From the NCBI GenBank assembly GCA_020426085.1, contig JAGQQP010000054.1, positions 1 through 13,534 on the forward strand: a DNA stretch of 13,534 bases, written 5' to 3'. The translations under genes and the position numbers were made by a program. A model generated the notes under the pieces. The model was not told the origin of the DNA, ran no database searches, and saw only the letters and a program-made list of their open reading frames with translations. Position 1 is the stretch's first letter. Each line of letters starts with the position of its first letter. This stretch comes from Planctomycetaceae bacterium. GTDB lineage: Bacteria > Planctomycetota > Planctomycetia > Planctomycetales > Planctomycetaceae. This document shows positions 7,229 to 13,534 of this stretch, in pieces.

Positions 7229-9133
7229 CTACTTGAGAGGGATCTGAATTTCATAGTAGAGGGGATCGCCCGATTCCGACTGCATCGGATTGAAGTTTGA
7301 GGTAGACATTCGCCATTTCCAATTATCAAATACACGGCGAGAAGATTGATCTGGAATATCCTCAAAACCGGTAGCAACTGGCCGACAATCTTCTCCGTCT
7401 GAGGAATTAAGAGGTTCCATTCGCATATCAGAACGAAGAATACGGCGTTTCGCTTTCTCGCGCAGGCGTTCATAGAGAGGCTTGTGCGGCATCTCCCAGC
7501 GGTTTGCTACTGTCAGATGGCTCACGGGAATCATGGCAATAATATCTTCCATGAGTTCCAGTCCATAGGTAGTTCCATTTTGCCCTGATTCATCATCTTT
7601 GTTGTAATACCTCTTGACTGTCGCGTTATGGCTCCCATGGTGTCCGACTTTGTAGAGTCGTGTTCGCTTTAACAGATCGAGAGTATCAATGGTTTTGCCG
7701 TCGACTTGAAATTTAAGATTTCGCCAGGAAATCCAGTTTCCTACCTGAGCATCACCAACGAATAAAAAGACATCGCCTTCACCAGGATTACCAGTTTCCA
7801 GTGCGAGTACCAGAGAAGTATTGTTTGTGTCACTATCGAGATGTAAACCGAGTGTGTTTGCCGACATCAACCAGTCCGAATCAATTTTTCGCCAATCCTG
7901 CCCCTGAGCCTGGTAGTTTTGCTTTAGAAACGATCTGGCATCTTTCCACTTTTTTTTCAATTCTTTTTCCGATTCATCTTTCGATTGTTCTTTCGTTTTT
8001 TTGGGATATGGATTCAGATTTCCCCGAGAATTGATTTCCCACCCCAATTGATCGAATGGTTTGCGAATATAATCCGGAAGTCCACCATCGATACCCAAGG
8101 CAGGGCTATATGCAAAACCACTCAGGTTGGCAGAGGGTGTCAGGTACGTTTCGTGATAGGAAGAATGACCATGCTCATCCTTCTCGCCACGGACTTTCGT
8201 CGGCAGGTCTTTTTTCAGCAGTGTAACGTCAGTTGGCGGTCCCAGTACATACGCTCTTAACTGCGGTTGATTCATAATTGGAATCACTTCACCGGGAGTA
8301 CAATAGCAGGTGTGTTCTGCGCGTAAACGCAGCAGATTAATAGCGAATTCACACATCGTTGGTTCTGTCCGTTCCTGCTCCACACCAGCCTGTCCGGCAA
8401 AACCACCTGTTCCCTGACGTATTATCCCATCGCGTTCAATATCAACTGCTATTTGTTTATTTACTGGTCTGGACTTCAGCTCTTTGAAAATATCCTGCAA
8501 ATTTTCCGGTATATCATCCTCGGGAACTAAATGAAAATCGTGGACAGCTTTTAACTGCTGATAGGGAACATGCTCGTCAAGATTCACCGCTGTGCTTTTG
8601 AGAGATTCATATTTTTCCATTGCCTTGTCAATGATGTGGCGAGCTGTTCCATGCTTACTCCGCAGTGCATCAGCCACGTCGTCTCCGACTTTTTCTGTCC
8701 AGGCTGCATAGAATTTTTTAATCTTAAAACCACCATTAGTGTGTTCTTTCAGAAATGGAGATTTTTTCAGCACAAATCCCGAAAGATGGTCAACGTGCTC
8801 GTGCGTGCCTACAACTATATCAAGACAACCACCTGTAACCTCCCTGATATTTTTCATAACCTGGCGCAGGCGATCTCCTCCATTTTTCTGCCAGCTGTGC
8901 ACACCACAGTCAATCAGAATGTGGAAAGCATTTGGTTCTTCTTTCGGTTTTGTATTTTGTTCTTCTTTCTGCTTTATGGAAAGTAAAAAGCAATCCCCCA
9001 GACCCTGGCGGTACATCCTGATCTGTAATAGTCCTCCCTCTGATTCATCAGGTTTCAATTCACCCTGATCAGCAGCAGGCGATTGTCGAGTTTCCGTTGA
9101 ATCATGCTCTTTACGCGATTTATTTTGGGCCAT
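7229..9133 (-). CDS. ComEC/Rec2-type metallo-beta-lactamase-fold hydrolase, soluble
   Basis: From ATG 9133-9131 this gives a 634-residue protein with no signal peptide or membrane segment; a TTG one codon upstream is less likely. The charged N-terminus (1-34) is probably disordered. The fold begins at LLQIRMYRQGLGDCFLLSI (35-53). The strand HILIDCG (71-77) precedes the metal-binding signature T110-HEHVDH (H111, H113, D115, H116). Downstream are FVGDAQ (D461, likely bridging ligand) and KVGHHGSHNATVK (495-507; H498/H499), as in ComEC/Rec2-type domains. The 340 residues between the two halves are far more than the basic fold needs and include a Lys/Glu-rich, probably helical stretch (about 378-406). 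ComEC-type MBL domains are associated with phosphodiester or nucleic-acid cleavage, but the substrate here is unknown. It is the last gene of the cassette and overlaps the metallopeptidase stop by one base (TGATG), so translation is probably coupled. Confidence 0.85.
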   Translation of the reverse strand: MAQNKSRKEHDSTETRQSPAADQGELKPDESEGGLLQIRMYRQGLGDCFLLSIKQKEEQNTKPKEEPNAFHILIDCGVHSWQKNGGDRLRQVMKNIREVTGGCLDIVVGTHEHVDHLSGFVLKKSPFLKEHTNGGFKIKKFYAAWTEKVGDDVADALRSKHGTARHIIDKAMEKYESLKSTAVNLDEHVPYQQLKAVHDFHLVPEDDIPENLQDIFKELKSRPVNKQIAVDIERDGIIRQGTGGFAGQAGVEQERTEPTMCEFAINLLRLRAEHTCYCTPGEVIPIMNQPQLRAYVLGPPTDVTLLKKDLPTKVRGEKDEHGHSSYHETYLTPSANLSGFAYSPALGIDGGLPDYIRKPFDQLGWEINSRGNLNPYPKKTKEQSKDESEKELKKKWKDARSFLKQNYQAQGQDWRKIDSDWLMSANTLGLHLDSDTNNTSLVLALETGNPGEGDVFLFVGDAQVGNWISWRNLKFQVDGKTIDTLDLLKRTRLYKVGHHGSHNATVKRYYNKDDESGQNGTTYGLELMEDIIAMIPVSHLTVANRWEMPHKPLYERLREKAKRRILRSDMRMEPLNSSDGEDCRPVATGFEDIPDQSSRRVFDNWKWRMSTSNFNPMQSESGDPLYYEIQIPLK

Positions 9134-11421
9134 CAATATGCCTCATACTGTTCTGCGTGGCTATGCACAAATGACAATGCTTCGGATTGACGTTGCTGTT
9201 TCTGGGTCCGCTTTGACAGGCCAAAACGAACGATTGCCTGATACCCGTGAATTTCGATCTGCTTCCGATAAAACGCCATCTGATTTTGAATGCGGCGCTC
9301 ACTCAAAATATTTTTAACGATGCTGTATTCGATTACGCCCTGATCCGGATTGAGGATCAAACTACACCCTCCCCGATGGCGAAACGTCAGTTTCTCAGGT
9401 TCATCACGATCATAATGGTTGTAGTCCATCTGAACTCCGTATGTATCAAGCAGGGGCAAACGTATGCTTTGCGTCAGAATGACCAGCAGTTCCGTTTGAG
9501 TCCTGCCATCCTGATGAACTCTCGTCGTTGGCCGAAGAGAGAAGACTTCAATCGGAGGTTTTTTGTTTTGTTTATTGAATAACTCTGGAATCTTTACCTG
9601 GGTAATATCAAATCGGTCTTTAAGATAACGTCGAATATCTATTCCAAATGTCCCTGCAATTTCGTGAACCAGATTGTTAAGCTCCATATTTTCAGCTAGT
9701 TTGAGTGTAAGAAATCGATGTCGCAGCCATTGGTGAAGAAATTTCTTAAAGACTCGTTCATTGACAAAAATGGCTTCACGAATATCACGACCTGACATCC
9801 GGGCTTCACTTCCTACCCCCGTCCAGATCGCTTGCAAAAGTTTGTCTGCAGCCCGGTCAGCATCTTTTTCATCTCGTTTTCCTTCATAGGGATTGATCAT
9901 CAAAAAGATTTCATTCGCGACTTCCTGGCTTCTACTGTTATTCGGTGAGCTTGTCTTTGTTCTGTCAGATGGGGATACATCAGGCTCCTCTTCGTCTTCC
10001 TTCGGAACAAGATGATCGGCTAATTCTGACATTCCTCCTTCCGCCTGGTATAAACCTGCCATAGATCGCATCAGGTTACGAGGTGGTAAAAATCGATTGA
10101 GAGTTTGTGGATCCCAGTTTCGCTCCTTAAACCTGACCCAGTGTAAAGACTCTTCGCCCAGATTATTCACATCGTGAGGAAAGATCCCGCGCGCCCGGAA
10201 TGCTTCGATAAAAGCAATCCGGTACTTCGCTGCATCGTTAGGATACAAATCCGAATCCGCAGTAATGAGCGCGCGTAAATAATCTCCAAACGTGATATCG
10301 AGGGGAGGGAGATAGTCTATCGCCCGAATACAAATTCTGAGGACCCGTTCTGCTGCATGTGTTGCTTCTTCGGCAAAGCGATTCGTTAAGTCTGGATGAA
10401 TATCCCCATCCGGCAAAATACCAGTTCCATTGGTCGCAAGTCGACGTAAATCTCTGACCCGGTTCTCGAAGATTCGGATAAAAGCATCGAAAACAGCAGC
10501 TACCAGAATTGCGCCGCGCGCGTGAGGCTCAGTCGTACGACCGAGTTCTTTCGGGTTTGGAGCCTGCCTGTTTCCGAATTCATCGAATTGCCCTAACGCA
10601 TTGCGAAGTGCGCTACCTCTTCCCGTAGACCTTGCGAATTGAGCTGCCAGTTGTGCCAGAAGGTTGTTTTTCTGCAGATTACCACGAGTTTTTTGAATCT
10701 GATCGTTTAACAGATGGGGGATCGAAAAGTGCTGAAAAATAGCAACGATATCTGATAAGGCTTCATGAAATGCGAGCATGTCTGGATTTGAGACGGAGTC
10801 GAGCAAACGGCGATTGATCCCGTCGAGGATTGCGTGTGTAGTTTCATGCGCAATAATATCGTATGAGAGACATGTAAACACCAGACCGCCGGGAAGTTCC
10901 TCTCGTGGGTCATTCGTTTGAGCATTGAAATAGCCAAACAATAAAGCCACTTTAGCTGGAGAATAGTAAGCGTTATCTTGCCGTATCGCGTGAGGATAGA
11001 TCCTCAACTGGGGGACGAATCGTTTCTCAGTCTCTCTAATATAACCTCCTTCTTCGTCGATATAACGTTCTCGCCACAACATGCGACGTCCCAGGATTCG
11101 TTCAAAATTCTCAATCGTTTTCATCGCCACCGCATAAACCATCTGCTGATGAAATTGAGGATTACTCAATGACGGCGTATGTCCGTTATTTGCAAGAGAA
11201 CTCCGTGAATTCAAATCGACGGGAGAATATAACCGTCGGCTGGCCGGATCGATATCAATCACCTGTAAATACTCGCCAACGGGACCAGCTTCCAGTTCTT
11301 CCCAGCGAATGCTGAGTTCGGAAGTACTGATTTCGAAATTATCCAACTGAATGGCCATCGACGGATCGAGCGAATAGACACGCAGTTTCCGAATCGAAGG
11401 GGTATCAGAGAAACTGTTCAT
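9133..11421 (-). CDS. Thermolysin-like (M4-type) gluzincin metallopeptidase with extra C-terminal domain
   Basis: This encodes a 762-residue protein from ATG 11421. An in-frame TAA seven codons upstream restricts the start. Residues 192-196 read HETTH, the zinc-binding HEXXH, and HEALSD (219-224) supplies E220 as the probable third zinc ligand, matching NEAxSD in M4 peptidases. QDNAYYSP (148-155) matches the thermolysin substrate-binding Asn-Ala region, and H300 in EPHARGAI may correspond to the transition-state histidine. Unlike secreted M4 enzymes it has no signal peptide and no recognisable propeptide, so it is probably cytoplasmic. Residues about 471-500 form a polar acidic/Ser-rich linker leading to a C-terminal region (500-762) I do not recognise, perhaps for partner or substrate recognition. 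Spacing is 87 bases after the patatin gene, and the stop overlaps the MBL start. The nearest Shine-Dalgarno-like AGGA (11434-11437) is 12 bases away and weak. The substrate is unknown. Confidence 0.82.
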   Translation of the reverse strand: MNSFSDTPSIRKLRVYSLDPSMAIQLDNFEISTSELSIRWEELEAGPVGEYLQVIDIDPASRRLYSPVDLNSRSSLANNGHTPSLSNPQFHQQMVYAVAMKTIENFERILGRRMLWRERYIDEEGGYIRETEKRFVPQLRIYPHAIRQDNAYYSPAKVALLFGYFNAQTNDPREELPGGLVFTCLSYDIIAHETTHAILDGINRRLLDSVSNPDMLAFHEALSDIVAIFQHFSIPHLLNDQIQKTRGNLQKNNLLAQLAAQFARSTGRGSALRNALGQFDEFGNRQAPNPKELGRTTEPHARGAILVAAVFDAFIRIFENRVRDLRRLATNGTGILPDGDIHPDLTNRFAEEATHAAERVLRICIRAIDYLPPLDITFGDYLRALITADSDLYPNDAAKYRIAFIEAFRARGIFPHDVNNLGEESLHWVRFKERNWDPQTLNRFLPPRNLMRSMAGLYQAEGGMSELADHLVPKEDEEEPDVSPSDRTKTSSPNNSRSQEVANEIFLMINPYEGKRDEKDADRAADKLLQAIWTGVGSEARMSGRDIREAIFVNERVFKKFLHQWLRHRFLTLKLAENMELNNLVHEIAGTFGIDIRRYLKDRFDITQVKIPELFNKQNKKPPIEVFSLRPTTRVHQDGRTQTELLVILTQSIRLPLLDTYGVQMDYNHYDRDEPEKLTFRHRGGCSLILNPDQGVIEYSIVKNILSERRIQNQMAFYRKQIEIHGYQAIVRFGLSKRTQKQQRQSEALSFVHSHAEQYEAY
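9141..9144 (-). promoter_or_regulatory. Ribosome binding site of the MBL gene inside the peptidase gene
   Basis: GAGG on the minus strand (plus-strand CCTC at 9141-9144) lies seven bases before ATG 9133. It is inside the last codons of the metallopeptidase gene. It favours ATG 9133 over the adjacent TTG 9136 as the MBL start. Confidence 0.6.
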
Positions 11422-11492
11422 CAGCCGATTGTTTCCTGTTTACTTTGAATATCATAATCGAAAAAGTTACCTGCACTCTCATTCGCCAGTAC

Positions 11493-11506
11493 AGAATCGA
11501 AATTCT
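11493..11506 (-). other. Small hairpin with TTCG loop just after the patatin stop
   Basis: On the minus strand AGAAT-TTCG-ATTCT begins two bases after the patatin TGA (11511-11509) and forms a five-base-pair stem with a UUCG loop. The closing pair is U-A, so it is not the extra-stable C(UUCG)G form. It lies in the 87-base gap before the metallopeptidase gene and lacks a U-tract. It may affect mRNA processing or ribosome spacing, or it may be chance. Confidence 0.25.
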
Positions 11507-11508
11507 TA

Positions 11509-12690
11509 TCACCCCAATCCGGCCTGCGGAAAAGGGAAGTCGGATGGTTTTTTATAACCTGGGTCAGGTAGATGTTTCCGAATCGCAGCGTCACAAACCG
11601 CGTATCCCCAATTCATCAGGCGCTGCCGAATAATGGGTTTTAATTTGCCGAGTCGCGTATCGATTCTGGCCAGATCGGTCGTTTTTCCGAAATCGCATTT
11701 GAGAGAGTTAGACAGTTTATAATTCGATATGTCAGTATGGATTCCCCAATATGTTCCCTGATGAGGGTCTGCGGGATTTTTAAAATCTTCGATAACAATA
11801 CGACGTCGCAGACTGCATACCTGGTGTTGGAGCAAATCGATCAGCCGTCGAGAATGCCGTGCCCAGTCATCTTTGGGATTCAAATCGTCTGCCATGTTCT
11901 GCCCCCCATCACTGATCAATACCGTTTTATATCGCTTATAAACGGTTTCTAAACCGAGGTTGTCATATACCCCTCCATCTGTGAGAACTGCATCGGTCCG
12001 CAGTTGTTTCACAGTCGAAGTCAGTTTGGAGGGAACGCCTGGTTTGAATCGAAAGCGATCCAGTGGCAATCGAAGTGGTGACAGAAAGGGAGGAAAGGCA
12101 GAGGACGCTGCTACAGCGGTCGCCACAGGTATATCAGGCTTCAATATCATTCCCACTCGATAGTCAGCCATATATGGTTTTGAGAATCGCCATACAGAAC
12201 CGGTTTTGACATTGGTTGCATTGAAGACAAATCGTGGTTTATCTGGCAGGTCCTGCAAAGACATTCCCTGGAAAAGTAGTTCGTCGTAAGAGCTGGCTAC
12301 TTCGTCACTGATGTCTGACCAGGGATTGATAGCCCCCCAGGCAACTGCAGAATAATCAATCGTATGATTTGCGAATTCGCAAATCGGTTCGACCACATTC
12401 TCCAGCATGCTTGCATTGCTGAAATGATCACTTTTCAGGGTATTCCATTGAAGTCCTAACCAGGCATTGGTAATTGATCCCCCCGAAACACTTGAGATTC
12501 GATCAACCTGCTCCAGTAATCCCAGTTCGTTGAGCCGAATCAGTGCACCAAGATGAAAGATCGCGGCACGGTTGCCCCCACCTGATAAACAGAGGCCGAT
12601 TCCATCTTCAAGCTTCGATGGTGCTTCATCCTCATGAAGCGGGGTTTGTCCATCAATGGATTCTTCCTGATGATTCACTGGTGATTGCAT
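11509..12690 (-). CDS. Patatin / cPLA2-like phospholipase
   Basis: This encodes a 393-residue acyl hydrolase starting at ATG 12690 with a strong AAGGGG six bases upstream. After an acidic, probably flexible N-terminus (1-29), LCLSGGGNRAAIFHLGAL (33-50) provides the glycine-rich oxyanion-hole motif. ISSVSGGS (65-72) is the nucleophile elbow with S69 as the catalytic serine; the first glycine of GXSXG is replaced by serine. LTDGGVYDNLG (236-246) supplies the catalytic aspartate D238, completing the Ser-Asp dyad. ATAVAASSAFPPFLSP (190-205) is also typical of the family. There is no signal peptide or membrane segment, so it should act from the cytoplasmic side, for example on inner-membrane phospholipids. 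It is the first gene of the leftward cassette. In bacteria, cytosolic patatins can be membrane-degrading effectors such as CapV in CBASS. An immune role here is only inferred, because no cyclase or sensor is present in the window. Confidence 0.9.
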   Translation of the reverse strand: MQSPVNHQEESIDGQTPLHEDEAPSKLEDGIGLCLSGGGNRAAIFHLGALIRLNELGLLEQVDRISSVSGGSITNAWLGLQWNTLKSDHFSNASMLENVVEPICEFANHTIDYSAVAWGAINPWSDISDEVASSYDELLFQGMSLQDLPDKPRFVFNATNVKTGSVWRFSKPYMADYRVGMILKPDIPVATAVAASSAFPPFLSPLRLPLDRFRFKPGVPSKLTSTVKQLRTDAVLTDGGVYDNLGLETVYKRYKTVLISDGGQNMADDLNPKDDWARHSRRLIDLLQHQVCSLRRRIVIEDFKNPADPHQGTYWGIHTDISNYKLSNSLKCDFGKTTDLARIDTRLGKLKPIIRQRLMNWGYAVCDAAIRKHLPDPGYKKPSDFPFPQAGLG

Positions 12691-12696
12691 TACTTA

Positions 12697-12702
12697 CCCC
12701 TT
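12697..12702 (-). promoter_or_regulatory. Strong ribosome binding site of the patatin gene
   Basis: AAGGGG on the minus strand (plus-strand CCCCTT at 12697-12702) is six bases before ATG 12690. It is the strongest such site in the leftward cassette and makes the patatin start secure. Confidence 0.6.
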
Positions 12703-12739
12703 ATACATATTGCCAAAACGACCACATATATACATTTCA

Positions 12740-12757
12740 ATTGTGCATTATTGTGCA
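12740..12757. repeat. Tandem 8-base direct repeat, candidate operator of the cassette
   Basis: ATTGTGCA occurs at 12740-12747 and again at 12750-12757, a period of exactly 10 bases, so both copies face the same side of the DNA helix. It overlaps the candidate -10 box of the leftward cassette and lies 50-67 bases upstream of the patatin start. The arrangement suits a regulator binding as a head-to-tail pair. No regulator gene is visible nearby. Confidence 0.4.
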
Positions 12758-12776
12758 CTATCGCAAAGGTAAGCAA
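12747..12776 (-). promoter_or_regulatory. Candidate promoter of the patatin-peptidase-MBL cassette
   Basis: Read leftward, TTGCTT (12776-12771) could be a -35 box, matching TTGACA at three of six positions. After 18 bases comes AATAAT (12752-12747), matching TATAAT at five of six. Transcription would begin near 12740, about 50 bases before the patatin ATG. The -10 box sits between and within the two ATTGTGCA repeats. The -35 is weak, so activation or another sigma factor may be needed. Confidence 0.3.
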
Positions 12777-13147
12777 CTAAAATTACTCAAATACCTGTTT
12801 TTTTCTGTCATCAATAAATGTAGATATAAGCAGAATTTGTAGTACCAGACAGGAATGCCAGTGTGAGATACCTGCCAATGGCTCTCTTGAGGACTATCAA
12901 TGCGAATGCACGCCGGTGTCCGCAGTTACTGACAAATACGTAGTAATACGGTTAGGAGCAGATAGCGATTCGAAGTGTTGCAAGGTTGCTTGCGTATTCT
13001 GTTTCGCTGTTCAAATTCTCTATTCGTTATAATTAAGAAATCCTCCGTCACTGGCCAGTTTTTTCTGTTTGAACGAGACGGTGAATCCGGCTATTTGATC
13101 TCTGGAAATATGGTTTCTCGAGGAAGAATTCCCAATATGGCTTTTTG

Positions 13148-13174
13148 TGTAATGTAAACTTTATACACGATGTG
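13148..13174 (+). repeat. 27-base element, copy 2
   Basis: This is the second copy of the element seen at 569-595: GTAAACTTTA (13154-13163), five variable bases, then GATGTG (13169-13174), with 22 of 27 bases matching. The palindromic core has one mismatch here (TAATGT-AA-ACTTTA). It lies about 160 bases upstream of the secreted-protein gene at 13333. Its role is unknown; a shared regulator site is possible. Confidence 0.35.
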
Positions 13175-13198
13175 AACAAACTCTTATTGCGACCTGGC

Positions 13199-13263
13199 CT
13201 GGACCACTAAACACTTCTAGATTGTGTCCAGTTTTACAATAGCGTTTCCAGGGAAATCTGGAC
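13199..13263. repeat. Alternating CTGGAC / GTCCAG / CTGGAC repeats
   Basis: CTGGAC (13199-13204), GTCCAG (13226-13231) and CTGGAC (13258-13263) can form two mutually exclusive six-base-pair stems. A third option is TCCAG/CTGGA (13247-13251 and 13258-13262) with a six-base loop. The block lies 70 to 134 bases before the start at 13333 and could be a switchable leader structure if transcribed. Without a mapped promoter this is tentative. Confidence 0.25.
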
Positions 13264-13332
13264 TAAGTAGATTCGATTGCGAGACGCTATATTTTAATGT
13301 GATGCGCTCTAGTCAAACTGGAGAATTGAGAA

Positions 13333-13534
13333 ATGCCGTCTACCTTACGCTGTACCTTGATCGTACTCATCACTCTGATATCAGCAACTCCTGGAATCTG
13401 TGATACAAAATTTGATGAGACAAAGATCTGTCCTGTCGAGACTCCTTTTAGTGCGTTACCCTCTGTAACAGAAATCACCAGAACGACCTCTGAAACAAAA
13501 GTAAATGAGGAAGATCAATGTAAAAATAAATCAT
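13333..13534 (+). CDS. Small exported protein of unknown function, N-terminal part only
   Basis: ATG 13333 opens a frame that stays open for 67 codons to the window end. GGAG at 13320-13323, nine bases upstream, supports the start. Residues 1-22 form a Sec signal peptide (MPSTLRC, then hydrophobic TLIVLITLISA, cleavage near TPGIC). The visible mature part is polar and Thr/Glu/Lys-rich, with cysteines at ICPVE and QCKN, and looks partly disordered. I recognise no domain. It points away from the patatin cassette, and its upstream region shares the 27-base element with the PPC operon. A competing leftward frame at 13287-13478 lacks such support and is taken as a shadow. Confidence 0.65.
   Translation, partial: MPSTLRCTLIVLITLISATPGICDTKFDETKICPVETPFSALPSVTEITRTTSETKVNEEDQCKNKS

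Larger units (their letters stand above)
12703..13332. other. Long divergent spacer between the patatin cassette and a secreted-protein gene
   Basis: These 630 bases hold no convincing gene. A GTG-started 60-codon frame at 12975-13157 has no ribosome binding site and no recognisable product. The part near the patatin gene is AT-rich and holds the direct repeat at 12740-12757 and the candidate promoter at 12747-12776. Farther right are a TATAAT hexamer at 13028-13033 without a matching -35, the second 27-base element (13148-13174) and the CTGGAC/GTCCAG repeats (13199-13263). I found no persuasive promoter for the rightward gene at 13333. Confidence 0.5.

Noticed and set aside
11405..11482. 25-codon leftward frame (MRVQVTF...) bridging the gap and the peptidase start
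   Set aside because: It has no Shine-Dalgarno, ends out of frame inside the peptidase gene and shows no leader-peptide character such as residue runs; I could not support it as a real gene.
7229..12690. Assigning the cassette to CBASS, a gasdermin system or another named defence system
   Set aside because: No CD-NTase, gasdermin, NTPase, TIR or other diagnostic partner is present in the window, so a named assignment is not supported.
13028..13033. Perfect TATAAT hexamer in the spacer
   Set aside because: No acceptable -35 box lies 15-18 bases upstream and no gene starts at a suitable distance, so it was not called a promoter.
12975..13157. 60-codon GTG-started rightward frame in the long spacer
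   Set aside because: There is no ribosome binding site, no domain and an unremarkable composition; it also covers part of the 27-base element, so it is more likely chance.

Overview
The window looks like chromosomal DNA of a planctomycete, most plausibly a Gimesia-like member of the Planctomycetaceae. This is an inference from content: a secreted protein with pre-peptidase C-terminal (PPC) domains, a cytochrome/Big2/DUF1549/DUF1553 protein and a Tat-exported DUF1501 protein lie in tandem, an arrangement that is abundant in Planctomycetota and scarce elsewhere. Base composition appears moderate, judged by eye. No RNA genes, CRISPR arrays, insertion sequences or transposases were seen.

Layout. 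Bases 1-141 hold the first 47 codons of a leftward gene for an exported protein, cut by the window edge. Bases 142-696 are a divergent spacer with a candidate rightward promoter. Bases 697-6927 carry a tight rightward operon of three exported proteins: a PPC/TIG-like beta-sandwich protein, the cytochrome-DUF1549-DUF1553 protein and a DUF1501 protein. The start of the DUF1501 gene is better placed at ATG 5599 than at the upstream TTG 5584. Bases 6928-7228 are a convergent spacer rich in inverted repeats, which probably ends transcription from both sides.

Bases 7229-12690 carry a leftward three-gene cassette, which is the most interesting part of the window. In transcription order it encodes a patatin/cPLA2-like lipid hydrolase, a 762-residue thermolysin-like (gluzincin, HEXXH...E) metallopeptidase with a C-terminal domain I do not recognise, and a 634-residue soluble ComEC/Rec2-type metallo-beta-lactamase-fold hydrolase. 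The last two genes share one base (TGATG). None of the three proteins has a recognisable signal peptide, so three hydrolases of lipid, peptide and phosphoester type appear to be made together in the cytoplasm. This resembles the effector-plus-processing-enzyme logic of bacterial conflict systems, but no sensor, nucleotide cyclase or NTPase is visible here, so a defence role is only a hypothesis. A 10-bp-spaced direct repeat overlapping the candidate promoter in front of the patatin gene suggests that the cassette is regulated.

Bases 12703-13332 are a long spacer containing small repeats but no convincing gene. From 13333 to the window end there is the 5' part of a rightward gene for a small exported protein of unknown function. 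A 27-base element in this spacer matches one upstream of the PPC operon (22 of 27 bases), so the two exported-protein units may share regulation.
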